DNA of 64,000 nt from Cololabis saira (Eukaryota > Chordata > Actinopteri > Beloniformes > Belonidae), in contig NC_084596.1 of NCBI RefSeq assembly GCF_033807715.1, forward strand, positions 38,976,958-39,040,957, read 5' to 3'. Shown here in pieces: positions 1-34,800 of this stretch. Position 1 is the first letter of the stretch. Every line of letters starts with the position of its first letter. The position numbers were made by a program, and so were the translations under genes. The notes under the pieces were generated by a model. That model was not told where the DNA came from. It did no database searches and was given only the letters and a program-made list of their open reading frames with translations.

Positions 1-5971
<5,971 letters not shown>

Positions 5972-6512
5972 GTTTTAAACTTTGAAGAACAAAATATTGT
6001 TCAGGCAAAACCTATGGGAGAAAAACAGTTATAATAAAAGCTAAAACAAATAATTTGGCATTATCAACCAGTAATTTGTACTAATGCCATTTGTGTTTTC
6101 CATTTAATAAAAGCAATAATTCCAGTGGCTACTGTCACTTCTAAAAGCAGTAAACTGTTTAAAACTGTCTAAAGGAGTAAGCTTGCATGAATATTAGTAA
6201 AATGGATATGAAGATGCCGTGATGTATCTGATGTATCATATACGAAATTATCAGTACAATCATCAAAAAAACATGCATTACTCTGTTGTTCTGACACAAA
6301 CTTGTGAATTATAAAAACATCCCTTCAAACTGAGTTTCACTGTCATTTCAAGGTTGCTTTGAATCTTACTTTTCAACAAAGTGAAACACTGACTTCATAC
6401 AAAATGTAAACAGCTCAGTCTATCTACAGTAACAACAGCTTTCAGTAATTTCAACAGTCCCCAGCCACAGCAGAGCAAGTCATTTTGTTCATTTAGCTGG
6501 TGGTTTTCTTAC

Positions 6513-6550
6513 CTCTGACTGTCAGCCGTATGAAGTGAAATGATGGAACC
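6513..6550 (-). other. Gene 1 noncoding leader exon (approximate 5' end)
   Basis: A splice donor (CAGAG then GTAAGA on the minus strand) ends at 6513. The matching acceptor (CCCATAG) is at 6012, so the second leader piece is 5972-6011, directly before the start codon exon. The upper end is set only by distance from a TATA-like sequence and is uncertain by 10 bases or more. A short untranslated first exon is usual for vertebrate skeletal MYH genes. Confidence 0.6.
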
Positions 6551-6576
6551 AGTGGAAGACACCAGTCAGCCCCTCC

Positions 6577-6608
6577 ATTAATAAAGGTTGCAAGTCAGCC
6601 AAATATGG
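6577..6608 (-). promoter_or_regulatory. Gene 1 core promoter: CArG box and TATA-like element
   Basis: CCAAATATGG at 6599-6608 is a perfect CC(A/T)6GG CArG box, the binding site for serum response factor in many muscle genes. A TATA-like TTTATTAAT on the minus strand lies at 6577-6585, 28 or more bases before the proposed leader exon start. The arrangement is identical in gene 2. Use in vivo is inferred. Confidence 0.6.
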
Positions 6609-6619
6609 GGATGAATATT

Positions 6620-7550
6620 AAAGAAATGGCATCCGTGTTGCCCATTAAAAAAAAAAAAAAACTCTTAAAATTGGATAGAGCCCAGTGTTGCTATTTGTTG
6701 CTCTCACCTTGAACAACCAACCACTACACCAAACTGGACATGACAAAGAAAGGGGAAGGCAGGAGGTGGGGGAGCAAGGACAGGCTATTGTGTATCAAGT
6801 CCTTCTCATCTGCCCCAGTCAGTTGTACATAGCAGGTTATTAATATTAAGGAATATTAAGAGCATTTCAGTTTTAAGCAAGTTCTTGTGAGAGTCAACTG
6901 CATAAATAAACCTTTTAGGACTTTTACATCCATGTTCAGCTATACCACTTTATCGTGTTACATATCACATGATTAAGTTGATTATTTATTCTCCATAAAT
7001 TACTTATATATTCTTTAAAGGAATCCATTAATGTTTGACATGGTATATCAAAATGAGATTGGTCTGAATGTATAAAGATAGACAACCGTGCCTTCATTCT
7101 CAAACTAAATAAAGTATTTAGTGCCCATGAGGCAGTCAGGATTTATTGGACGGCAAACATTAAAAGATCTGGCATTCAACAATTCTCTGTGCAGTGATAG
7201 GATGTGAAAAATATCTCGAGAAGAAGAACGGAGAGCTTCAGCTGTTGTTTGCAGAGGCAAGACTACGCCAAGGTCACAGCTGTGAGGTCTTTTTGTTATC
7301 ACTCACCACTGTTAACGGTTTGATCTACACTATTAATCCAACCTTGTTCACTTTGTATTGTTTCCTTCTCTTTGGCAGCAGTAGACATGCTCAGACACAA
7401 TGCTGTCCAACTCATGTAACATCTAAAGGTACTTCACAGAAGTGCTGTATGTTTTGGGAGTGACCATCACTTTTTCCAAATAAATGATGAATAATGTTGA
7501 ATCAGCCTTTAAAGGAAGTTAAGATTAATTAACATTAATAACAACACCGG
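6620..7550. other. Gene 1 upstream flank
   Basis: AT-rich sequence upstream of the promoter, nearly identical to 35450-36380. I see no gene or recognisable transposon. Short open frames here carry no family signature. Confidence 0.5.
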
Positions 7551-7559
7551 CAACAGAGC

Positions 7560-7731
7560 CCTGAATTATAATGATTATTTGAACTGGTTGATGATGTTTG
7601 GTTTTAATAATGCTTGATGTTGTTATTTTATGCTTGTATTTTATGCTTTTATTCTTTGTAAGGTGACCTTGGGGACTTGAAAGGCGCCACCAAATAAAAT
7701 GTATTATTATTATTATTATTATTATTATTAC
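7560..7731 (+). mobile_element. L2-type LINE 3' tail, unit 1
   Basis: The sequence ends in a GAAAGGCGCC...AATAAAATG motif followed by an (ATT)n tract at 7702-7731, the usual 3' terminus of fish L2-clade LINEs. It is 5' truncated. Confidence 0.6.
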
Positions 7732-8504
7732 TAGTGTTTGGCATCATATTGATTATAAGCTTTGACCTTTGAATGTCCTATTAAAGCTCAGGTGGTATGC
7801 TATGATGTGGTTTGTTTTTTTACACCAGGCCTAATCTCAGGCTTATGTTCTTAAATGGCATTTGATATGCAGCTATTTTAGCCTGCAACATACTCCAAGA
7901 AAAAGATTAGGAAAGTCTGAAATGTTCAAAAACAATGCTCTTCAGACAGAAAGTAGAATGGATTTGTATATTTCTCTTTTGACAGTAATGTTAAAGTGCT
8001 CTCTTTCTACAGTCATTTTAATCAATTAGAGACACTTGGTGCAATTTTACTCTTATTAAGGGTATAAGGGGTAAAAGCACAGGCTTTAGCTGAACAAAGT
8101 ATGATTTCTGATCATTTATATGGCACTCTATCAAGAACAGTAATTCATCAACGACTAATATGTATTTGACAACCGCTACAATACGGCGGTACATTCACAA
8201 ATGCCTTTTAAAAATTTACTACACAAGAAAAGCTATAAATTAACCTTGTCAAGAGGTGGCATCAACATCTCTCTGCTCTTAAGCAACTGATATAGACATT
8301 GTAGTGAGATAAATCACTATTCTAGGTCTTATTGGAAGAAATTAACGCAATGTACCTAAACTGTTCAAATTAACACATCCAAAATCCTGGGATCGTATGG
8401 GACCACTGATCATAGCAAAGGATGTTTATACTTGTGTGGTGGCATGAAACCATCACACAAGATTCCATTATATAGAGTAGAGTATTATAGTGTTTGCTGG
8501 CTCC

Positions 8505-8960
8505 AATGCGATCTATTTGAACTCGTTCTTAATGGTTTATACTCCCAATCGATTGATATGTTCCTTGAAGGAGCCTCACACTTAGCAATGCCATCCCTAT
8601 GCACAAGGCAAACCCACAAGGCGTATGCACCTGACAGTAGAACCTGGACCTCTGAAGGGGGGTGTGGGTGAGCAGATGGCAGCAGAGTTTTGAACATATT
8701 GCAGTTTTTAAGGCTGGAGGGGACACCAGTCAGGATGGTATTGCAGTTGTCGAGTCTGGAGGTGATGAAGGCATAAAATTCCTGTTTCAGAGACTGAGAA
8801 GGAGAGAGTGGGTCGAAGGTGTGCTACTGAATTCATCCTTACTGGCTTATACTCCCAATTGATCGCTGTGTTCCTTGCCATCCCTATGCACAAGGCAAAC
8901 CTACAAGGCGTGTGCACAGACAGACTACTGACAGTAGAGCCTGGACCTAACAGTAAAATA
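8505..8960 (-). mobile_element. L2-like LINE relic flanked by direct repeats, unit 1
   Basis: Minus-strand translation of about 8690-8850 resembles the L2 reverse transcriptase region around SLSFSVSET and TRQLQYHPDW, with frame breaks. Imperfect direct repeats of roughly 110 bp (about 8530-8655 and 8840-8955, sharing CATCCCTATGCACAAGGC) flank it. The repeats could be a local duplication. Confidence 0.5.
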
Positions 8961-9378
8961 AGATACGAAAGGCTGGGAGAGTAGGGGCATGCCATCTTCA
9001 GGAATCTCACATCTTTTAAACGTATCCTTTTATTGAACTTTTCCATTCACTTGTTTGTCAACAGTCTTTTGCTTTCCCTTTACAACTTTCGTCTATTAAT
9101 TTTGGAATTATCGCTGATTACAAGATCTCTCTTCATACTGTTGTTTTAGAGCATTTCTCAATTTGCAAGTCACTTTGGCTAAAAGCATCTGCTAAATGTG
9201 TAAATATAAATGTAAATAATGTAGAGAAGTACACTGCAATTTAAAGCAACCTATACAACCTTCTAGACCACATCTTTTCCTGGGACATCTCTACATTTTT
9301 TCTTCTTAATAAATTAATAAAACCATGAGTAAGGTGGCATGTGCGAATATTAGACCAGTATGCCTGCAGTACTGATCT

Positions 9379-11070
9379 CCATCCTTCCATCCATTTTCTT
9401 CCACTTATCCGGAACCGGGTCGCGGGGGCAGCCGTCTCAGCAGAGATGCCCAGACTTCCTTCACCCCAGACACTTCCTCCAGCTCTTCCGAGGGGAGTCC
9501 GAGGCGTTCCCAGGCCAGCCGAGAGACATAGTCTCTCCAGTGTGTCCTGGGTGTTCCCCGAGGTCTCGTCCCGGTGAGACATGCCTGGAACACCTCCCTA
9601 GGGAGGCGTCCAGGCGGCATCTGGTACAGATGCCCAAGCCACCTCAGCTGACTCCTCTCAATGTGAAGGAGCAGCGGCTCGACTCCGAGCCCCTCCCGAA
9701 TGACCGAACTCCTCACCCTATCTCTAAGGGAGCGTCCAGCCACCCTGCGGAGGAAACTCATCTCGGTCGCTTGTGTCCGCGATCTTATCTTTTCGGTCAC
9801 TACCCAAAGTTCATGACCATAGATGAGGGTAGGTGCGTAGATTGACCGGTAAATCGAGAGCTTCGCCTTTCGACTCAACTCTTTCTTCACCACGACGGTC
9901 CGGTACACCGACCGCATAACTGCGGACGCTGCACCGATCCGTCGGTCAATCTCACGCTCCATCTTTCCCTCACTCGTGAACAAGACCCTGAGATACTTGA
10001 ACTCCTCCACCTGAGGCAGGACTTCTCCCCCCACCCGGAGAAGGCAAGCCACCCTTTCCCGATGGAGAACCATGGCCTCGGTTTTGGAGGTGCTTATTCT
10101 CATCCTTGCCACGTTGCACTCGGCCTCAAACCGCTCCAGCACATGCTGAAGGTCCCGGTCCGATGAAGCAACAGGACAACGTCATCTTCAAAAAGCAGAG
10201 ACGAAATCCTGTGGTTCCCAAACCGGATCCCCTCCGGCTCCTGTCCATAAAAATTATGAACAGGACAAAGGGCAGCCCTGCTGGAGTCCAACGTGCACCG
10301 GGAACAAGTCTGACTTACTGCCGGCGATGTGTTCCAAACTCCTGCTCCGATCATATAGAGACCGGACATCCCTTAATAGAGGGCCCAGGACCCCATACTC
10401 ACCGAGCGCCCCCCACAGAATTGCCCGAGGGACACGGTCAAATGCCTTCTCTAGATCCACAAAACACATGTAGACTGGTTGGGCAAATTCCCATGAACCC
10501 TCAAGCACCCTGCGGAGGGTGTAGAGCTGGTCCAGTGTTCCAGGGACGAAAACCGCATTGTTCGTCCTGAATCCGAGGTTCAACTATCGGCCATATTCTC
10601 CTCTCCAGTACCCTGGCGTAGACTTTCCCGGGGAGGCTGAGAAGTGTGATCCCCCTATAGTTGGAACACACTCTCCGGTCCCCCTTTTTAAAAAGAGGGA
10701 CCGCCACCCCGGTTTGCCACCCCAGCGGTACTGTCCCCTTCATCCATGCAATGTGGCAGAGGCGTGTCAACCAAGACAGCCCTACGACATCCAGAGACTT
10801 GAGGTACTCAGGGCGGATCTTATCCACCCCCCGTGCCCTGCCACCGAGGAGCTAACAAACCACCTCAGTGATCTCGGCCGGGTGATGGATGAGCACATCC
10901 CCGAGTCCACACTCTCTGCTTCCTCAATGGAAGGCATGTCAGTTGGATTGAGTAGATCCTCGAAGTATTCCTTCCACTGTCCGACGATATCCCTAGTTGA
11001 GGTCAACAGCTCCCCACCTGCACCGTAAACAGTGCTAGCCGAGTACTGCTTCCCCCTTCTGAGGCGCCGA
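9379..11070 (-). mobile_element. Rex3/RTE-like LINE, degraded, unit 1
   Basis: Minus-strand reverse transcriptase sequence in several frames: motifs such as VPLFKKGDRRVCSNYRGITL near 10700, GLQQGCPLS, and a catalytic-site region reading FEDD where FADD is expected. The C-terminal part includes THWRDYVSRLAWERLGLP. The 3' end has GATG-type repeats near 9379-9400, a hallmark of Rex3. Frameshifts make it inactive. Confidence 0.85.
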
Positions 11071-11099
11071 ACCAAAGGACAGAACAAAAAGGGACAAAT

Positions 11100-12540
11100 T
11101 AACAAATGAAACCCTTAATTGCTTTCTATCGTTAATGCCAAAATCACTTTGAAGTGTTGTGAGATGGAAACACAAAGTCATCGCAAAGTAGCAAGAGCTT
11201 TACTGTCACAACATTTTTTCAGAATGTGTTGCAGGCCTGAAATGCTGAATTAAATGTTAATTAACAAGTTAAAAGAATTTTTTTTTTTTTTGTGGCTGTG
11301 GTAAAATTTACTACAGTTACATGACAATATTGATTAAGGTGAGAAAAGTTTGACATGTATTCTCAGTTCTTTTTTTAACGGCATATCACAACGCTGATTT
11401 TTTTTCCGGTCATGAAAAAATACATTGATCTAATTAGCTTTTTTAGAGACCTTAAAAACACCAAAAAACAAAGAAGTGCATGCTTTGAAATGTATTCATG
11501 TCAATGACCTGTTCATTGGGCTTCTGTCCAAAAGGCCTATGTAGTGACTCCCTTTGGTCTGCTCTTGTCTATATGGCATTGTTTTCTTCTCTTTATCCTT
11601 GAGGACAAAGATAGGTTGTGAAATTCCTGCTGGCTGCCTTTAAGGGCTTGGTGATTGAGAGGATAACTTGAGGACAGCTTGTGACGCAGCAACCCGTGAT
11701 AAGCCAATGAACAACTAACAATATCCTACTGTATATGCACTATATGTATTTGAACTTTCATCTTCTTTATGTATCCCTAAGTCTATTCCAGGCTCTGGGT
11801 TGAGAACACTTGTCCATCCATTTAGGGTCTCATTCTCAGCTGTCCAGAGTCCTTGAGTCTTTGACTTTTACAATCACATAAGCAAGCAGAGGAAGGTGTG
11901 AGCCACCTTACCCCACTTAAGTTTGTAACTGGAGCCAGGAAAGCTATTGGTAGTATATGTCCGTTGATGTTGTGTAAGGTCACTTCTAAGGGGTGTTAAA
12001 TTCTGGGAAAGGCTCACAGGAATTGATTGTTCTCTATCCTTGTTTTCTGTTCACACATGTACACTGCGGAGCCCAGTAGGGACTTTCATTCTGAGTACTG
12101 CTTTGAGGGGCTAGGACATAATGAAAGTGCTCAAAGTTACTTATTGCAAATTAATCAAAAAATCATGTCTTACTTAATTGATTGAATTATATAAATCATG
12201 TTTTCTTTCAGGCCATTATTCTGTACGAATCCACATTATCTGCCATCAGCCAGCTTCAACGACTCTGCTTCCGTCCTGTGATCTAAAGGGCTTTGGTGAT
12301 GCTTTTTACTGGAGAAAGACAGACCTCAACAGAGAATTCAGAGGTGATTTATTGTGACTTTACTGTTTGTGATATTTGAGACATTTTTGTCTGTAAACGT
12401 ATCAAAATGGACCGTCATTGAGTGAAAGCAAAAGACTGACTAACTAAATTACAGAATGTTCACTCGTCTGTGCCCATATTTGTTTATGAAAATACATTTG
12501 TGATGGTCAAGTGGTGTTTCTAGTTTTCCTCGTATGAACA
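11100..12540. repeat. Conserved intergenic segment, copy A1
   Basis: One of four related copies (others near 16180-17830, 41505-42850 and 50075-51720). Shared blocks include TTGTGAAATTCCTGCTGGCTG near 11617 and GCACTTTCATTATGTCCTAG on the minus strand near 12110-12130. No protein gene is seen. It contains the exon-like 132-nt segment listed separately. Confidence 0.7.
12212..12343 (+). other. Exon-like plus-strand segment, copy A1
   Basis: 132 nt preceded by a pyrimidine tract ending TTTCTTTCAG and followed by GAG then GTGATT. The reading frame is closed by TAA. It is antisense to the MYH direction. A noncoding transcript is possible but unproven. Confidence 0.3.
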
Positions 12541-12544
12541 TAAT

Positions 12545-12671
12545 CCTGCAGCGGTCGCAGGTTCGAGTCCCGGCCCTTTGCTGCATGTCGTCTCCATTCT
12601 CTCTCTTTCTACCCCCTTCCTGACTACACTTTGAATAAAGGCCAGTAGAGCCACAAAATCTTAAAAAAAAA
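12545..12671 (+). mobile_element. tRNA-derived SINE fragment, unit 1 only
   Basis: Holds the B-box-like GGTTCGAGTCCC, a body ending in a TTTGAATAAAGG motif and an A-tail (12661-12671). It is 5' truncated. The corresponding place in unit 2 (near 42840) lacks it. Confidence 0.7.
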
Positions 12672-12689
12672 ACCCACGTACATAAAGTA

Positions 12690-13330
12690 TTGTAAGATTT
12701 ATTGAACTTACTGGTTTGTCGTTATCTAGTTAGGAAACAAAACTAAATCTATGCACGTATTGGAAGGATAACCATATTTGTGGAAGAAAATTAATTTATG
12801 TTTTTGCAAATGCAGCAGAATTTCTTTGACTTTTTTCCTCATTCACTGTGCTTCATTTTAACTTAATACACCTAGTGTGACAACAATTTATTTAAAAAAA
12901 AATCCTGACTGACTAATAACACCAAATGCTTTCTTCAAGATAGATTTATGAAGAGAGATTAAGGGGGGTGACCATAATTTAACCTCCCTCAATAGAATCA
13001 GTGCCTACAGGTGGAAGCTGGGAGGAGGTGGAATTTTAAAAGCAGCAGCACCATCTACTGAAAATAGATCAGATTGTATCTGAGAGGTTAGTTTCTCAGC
13101 TCCTTTTATAGACCTATGAATGAGATGGAGTAATTGGAATAAATCATTCAGAAGTGTAAAAGAGAGCACTCTAGATGTGTGCCTGAACAAGTTCCAAGGT
13201 AGCCTTTTTTATTTTTTTATTTTTTAAGTAGATTTAATTTACACCTCTATTCGTATGAATCAATAAAGCTGTAGCCAAGAAAAAAGTCAAGAAGCCGTTT
13301 TAGATGCTTATTCAATTTATTCTACTGAAC
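12690..13330. other. Sequence downstream of the MYH pseudogene, unit 1
   Basis: No gene is recognised. It includes a minus-strand TATAAAAGG at about 13104-13112 that recurs downstream of each MYH 3' end (near 19255, 46930 and 54215). AATAAA on the minus strand near 13316 is the relic's polyadenylation signal. Confidence 0.4.
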
Positions 13331-13380
13331 AAAAGACATGCTTAGGGACACCATCACTAGGAAAAAATCCTTTTTGAAAA

Positions 13381-14653
<1,273 letters not shown>

Positions 14654-14741
14654 GTCAAAAGCGTTACCGTGGCGACGATAGACGATAGACGTGGGTGGTG
14701 TCATCTGACTCGGTATTGAGTACTTGACCTTCATTGGCATG

Positions 14742-15113
14742 CGGCCCCCCTCTCTGGTCATCCCGCTGCTGCTTCCACCTGCCTGCGCCCCCCCATCCCC
14801 TCTGGTCATCCCGCTGCTGCTTCCACATGCCTGCGTGGATGTCTGCTGTGTGGATGTCTGCTGTGTGCTGCTGACGTCCCTGACCCCCCAGTCTGGCCCT
14901 CGGCAGGAGGGTCCCCCCTTATGATCCTGCTCAAGGTTTCTTCCCTCCTAAAGGGGAGTTTTTCCTTGCCACTGTTTGACTTAAGGCTTTTCTCCCACTA
15001 GGAGAGTTTTTATCTGCCATTGTTTATGTAATAATTGCTCGGGGGTCATGTTCTGGGTCACTGGAAAGCGTCTAGAGACAACTTTTGTTGTATTAGACGC
15101 TGTACAAATAAAA
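14742..15113 (+). mobile_element. LINE 3' end (L2/Maui-like), unit 1
   Basis: Contains CTGCTCAAGGTTTCTTCC, GGGAGTTTTTCCTTGCCACT, and a terminal TACAAATAAAATG, typical of a very common fish LINE 3' end. It is inserted in a copy of the repeat family that also fills the large rod intron. Confidence 0.65.
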
Positions 15114-15470
15114 TGTAATTGAAAACTTCTGAATGGTTTGACATAAAGACTTGTGGGTGGTGTCATCGGACATGGTTTTGAGTCCTTGACCATAATTGGT
15201 GCAAATTAGCCCCGCCCCTTCTTCTGATTGGTTGATATTTGATAGTTCCTACTTTCTGCCATAACTTTTGAATGGTTTGACATAGAGAGTCGTGGATGTC
15301 GTCATTTCTGATATGTTTATGATGATAAGTTGAGTTTTATGTGAACAGCAAAGGCACTTTTTATAGTATTATTGACCTAGGAACGAGGGGGGAACCCGGG
15401 GGGGGGCGGGGGCGGCCATGAGTGCAAGGGCCCATTCATTGCTGCTTGCGGCTTTAATATGGGATTTTAT
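15114..15470. repeat. Fish interspersed repeat (TTTGACATAAAGACT family), unit 1
   Basis: Shares GGTTTGACATAGAGAGTCG, GGGTGGTGTCATCGGACATG and GCCCCGCCCCTTCTTCTG with 24840-25230. It ends near GCTGCTTGCGGCTTTAA. I cannot name the family. The unit 2 copy is about 48940-49335. Confidence 0.6.
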
Positions 15471-15941
15471 CACTATTTATCACTATGTGATGCCATGTCA
15501 ACACGCTCTTGATTTTTTACAACTCCATTCAATCAATTTTGAAATTATCGCCAACTACAAGGTCCCTCTTCATGCTGTTGCTTAAGAGAATTTCTCAATA
15601 TGCGAGTCACTTTGGATAAAAGCATTTGCTAAATGTGTAAATATAAATGTAAATAATGCAGAGAAGTACAATGCAATTTATAGAAACAAAAACAACCTCA
15701 AAGAACACATTTTTTCCTGGGACGTCTATGCATTTTTTCCTTGACAAGACAAAAAAAACAGGAAATACATTTAAAAAATACTAATTCCTGATGGGAAATT
15801 GATTAATAAAGCCATGAGTAAGGAGATGTGTGCGGATATTGGACAGGCATGCCTGCGGTACTGATCTGTCCCACGTAAAGAATAGGTGGAACATTTTTAA
15901 ATGTGGAATAAGTGAGATAAATACTTTCAAGACATGTTTGC

Positions 15942-16141
15942 GGGGCTGCTGAGTGGCACAGTGGTTAAAGCAAGCGGCCCATATACTGAGGCTCCAGTCC
16001 TCATGCAGCAGTCGCAGGTTCGAGTCCCGGCCTGCATGTCGCCCTTTGGTGCATTTCGCCTCCATTCTCTCCCTCTCTATTTAAAAAGAGAATGGGGTTC
16101 TTTGGTGCATGTCGCCCCCATTCTCTCTCCCTCTTTAAAAA
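15942..16141 (+). mobile_element. tRNA-derived SINE, unit 1
   Basis: A-box-like TGGCACAGTGGTTAAAGC and B-box GGTTCGAGTCCC near the start. It is flanked by a 13-bp direct repeat AAGACATGTTTGC (15929-15941 and 16142-16154). It is 200 bp with an internal partial tandem duplication of its 3' part. Confidence 0.85.
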
Positions 16142-17483
16142 AAGACATGTTTGCAGAACTAATGAGACAAAATAACAACTAAAACCCTTAATTGCTTTTT
16201 ATTGTTAATGCCAAAATTACTTTGAAGTGTTGTGAGATGGAAAATCACAAAGTAGCAAGAGCTTTACTCTATCTACTATATCACAATGTGTTGGAGGCCT
16301 GCAATGCTGAATTGAATGTTAATCAACCTTTTAAAACAGATGCAATTTTTTGTTGTGGTGGTGAAATTTATTATAGTTATATAAGAATATTAAAATTAAG
16401 GTAAAAGAAAAGTACAGTTTTTTGACAGCAAATCATATGCAGATTATTTTTATTTTTCCGGTCATCAAAAAAAACTTTTTTTAGAGACCTTAAAACCAAC
16501 AAAAAAACCAACAAGTTCATGTATTGAAATGTATTCATATCAGTGACCTATTCATTGGGTTAACATCCAAAAGGCCCATGCAGTGACTGCCCTTGGTCTG
16601 CTCCTGTTGACATGGCATTGTTTTCTTCTCTTATCCTTGAGCACAAAGATAACTTGTGAAATTCCTGCTGGCTGCCCTTAAGGGCTTGATGGTTCAGACG
16701 ACAGCTTGAGGACAGCTTGTGACGCAGGTGGCACTTTTTTTTAATTTGAAGAGCAGCAACAGGTTATAAGCCCATGAACAACTAACAATATCCTACTGTA
16801 TATGAAATATATGTTAAAGACATACTTAGTTAAGATATACTTACCCTAGATTTTATAAAATTTTCAGTTCATTTGTCAGAATAGAATGATCAAAAACAGT
16901 AAGGAGAAAATGGAAATACAATTGGAAGATTTCTTTAATCATTTCAAATTTGAAGAGTAGACTTGGGGGGGGGGGGTCTGCCACATCATCTTATGCTGCC
17001 CTGTACCGACTTGCCTTTGTATTTAAACTTTCATCTTCTTCACGTATCCCTAAGTCTATTCCAGGCTGTGTGTTGAGAACACTTGTCCATCAATTTAGGG
17101 TCTCATTCTCAGCTGTCCATAGTCCTTGAGTATTTTACTTTTACAATCACATGAGCAAGCAGAGGAAGGTGTGAGCCACCTTGCCCCACTTAAGTTTGTA
17201 ACTGGAGCCAGGAAAGCTATTGGCAGTATTTGTCCATTGACGTTGTGTAAGGTCACTTCTAAGGGGTGTTAAATTCTGGGAGAGGCTCACAGGAATTGAT
17301 TGTTCTCTATCCTTGTTTTCCCTTCACACATGTACACTGTGGAGCCCAGTGGGGACTTTCATTCTGAGTACTGCTTTGAAGGGCTAGGACATAATGAAAG
17401 TGCTCAAAGTTACTTATTGCAAGTTAATCAAAAATCTGTCTTGTTTTAATTGATTGAATTTTGTAAATTATGGGGATTTCCAG

Positions 17484-17615
17484 GCCGCTATTCTGCACAA
17501 GTCAGAAATATGTGCCATCAGCCTGCTTCACGGAGTCTGCTTCTGCCCTGTGATCTAAAGGGCTTTGGTGATGCTTTTTACTGGAGAAAGACTGATCTCA
17601 ACAGAGAATGCAGAG
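17484..17615 (+). other. Exon-like plus-strand segment, copy B1
   Basis: 132 nt after TTTCCAG, but the donor position reads TTGAGT instead of GTGAGT. So if this was an exon, this copy has lost its 3' splice partner. Confidence 0.25.
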
Positions 17616-19469
17616 TTGAGTATTTCTAACTTTTCTGTTTGTGATATTTGAGACATTTATATCTGTAAACGTATCAAAATGGACCATCATTGAGTGAAAG
17701 CAAACGTCTGACTCACTAGATTGCAGAATATTCACTCGTCTGTGCCCATGTGTTTATGAAAATACATTTTTGATGGTTAAGTGGTGTTTCTACTTTGCTT
17801 TTTATAAACATAATAAAGCACAAAATGTAAAACGGGGCAATTTTTGATATTCTTATTTGGATGCTATGTTTATGAACAAACTTCTCATTGCCTTATTGAC
17901 AGACACTGTGACTATTAACTTTGGCACTGGAATCCAATTGGAATTCAAATTATAATGCTAGCCATATCTTCAAATAATGATTAAAAAAATCTTAAACCGA
18001 AATATAACTTTTTACTGATGATAGATTTTTCTCCTGAGAGGCTTTAATGATGATATTCTACTACCCGGACTGAAACACTGAACCAACAATGAGAAAACTC
18101 TGTCAAAGTAAAAGAAAGACTTTCATTCTCATGTTCATATGTAATTTAGTGTAACATGAAAACTTTTTTCTTTTAACTGTTTTTCAAGTTCAGAAGTCTT
18201 GAAAATATGTTAATGGTTATGTTTCCATGCAAAAGAAAAAATCCTTTGAACTTGTTTATATCAGACATGTTGTAAAAACAAAAATTGTAACACTTGAAAT
18301 CAAAAAATGACCTACTAACATTTTTTGTGATTACTATTTAAAATCTAGTCGCAGAATTTCAAAACTTCTTAAACAGTTTTCTGTTGACCACAAGGGATGA
18401 GTTCCCACTCAGTTACAGTAATGTTACAGTAGCATTTGCAACAGGGGACCAAGCAGCAGGAATAGAGCAGTTGTCCCTCCAATGATTCAAATATTTGCCA
18501 TCACAAGGAATAAATAAATAAAATAAATTAGTATTAGCAAATTAAATTGTAAAGCCATGGACAAAATGAACTTTATTAAATCATGAATGAAATATACTTA
18601 TTTGTATGCACTTATTAGTGCAGGTACCCACAGCATGACACTGTTGCTAAATCAATGCGTATTACGAGTATGTACTACTTTGACCTTATTGTAGACAACA
18701 GTATGTAGTATATCAGCTGACATGCTGTATACTAACAATGACTGCTGGTCAAGTATCTAGTACTGTATATTACATTGTAAGCACAGTATGTTGTATGAGC
18801 ATTCTAAAAAAAGCTGTTATCATGACTTTTTGTTATTGTATTGTAAGATTTATTGAACTTACTGGTTTGTCGTTATCTCCGTAGGAAACAAAACCAAAAC
18901 TATGCACAAATTGGAAGAATAACCATATTTGGTGAGTAAAATTAATTTATGATTTTGCAAATGCATCTCAATTTCTTTTGATTTTTCCTCATTCACTGTG
19001 CTTCATTTTAATTTCCTACACCTAGTATGATGACAATTTATTGTTAAAAAACTTCCTGAATGACTCATAATGTCAAACGCTTTCTTCAAGATAGACTGGT
19101 GTAGAGATATAAAGGGGATGAACATAACGTAACCTCCCTCAATAGAATCGGTGCTTGCAGGAGGAAGCTGGGAGGAGATGGAATTTTAAGAGCAGCAGCA
19201 CCATCTGCCGGAAAGAGATCAGATTGTATCTGAGAGCCTAGTTTTGTCAGCTCCTTTTATAGACCTATGAATGAGATGGCGTAATTGGAATAAATCATTC
19301 AGAAGTGTAAAAAAGATATCACTCAAGATGTCTGCCTGAACAAGCTCCAAGGGGTAGCCTGTTTTATTTTATTCTTTTTTTGGTAGGTTTGATTTATCCC
19401 TCTATTCGTATGAATCAACAGAGCTGTGACCAAAAGAAAGTCAAGAAGCCATTTTAGATGCTTATTCAA

Positions 19470-19475
19470 TTTATT
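19470..19475 (-). terminator. Gene 2 polyadenylation signal
   Basis: AATAAA on the minus strand, about 90 nt after the TGA at 19565-19567. The 3' UTR is therefore short, roughly 19445-19564. Confidence 0.7.
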
Positions 19476-19564
19476 CTACTGAACAAAAAACATGCTTAGG
19501 GAGACACCATCACTAGGACAAGTGTGTCTCGGGAAACAAACTGGGAATCCTTTCTGTAAAAACA

Positions 19565-34800
<15,236 letters not shown>

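Larger units (their letters stand above)
15510..19440. repeat. Block B flank, unit 1 (downstream of gene 2)
   Basis: Intergenic sequence homologous to block A and nearly identical to 49400-54400 apart from unit 2 insertions. It contains a SINE, the exon-like segment, and otherwise no gene that I can recognise, including 17850-18830, which holds nothing recognisable. Confidence 0.7.

Noticed and set aside
12260..12343. A C/D-box snoRNA, from GTGATG and CTGA-like motifs in the conserved intergenic segment
   Set aside because: The D-box-like CTGA exists only in block B copies and there is no terminal stem.
15942..16141. A tRNA gene, from the A- and B-box motifs
   Set aside because: There is no tRNA cloverleaf, the body continues into SINE sequence, and target-site duplications flank it.
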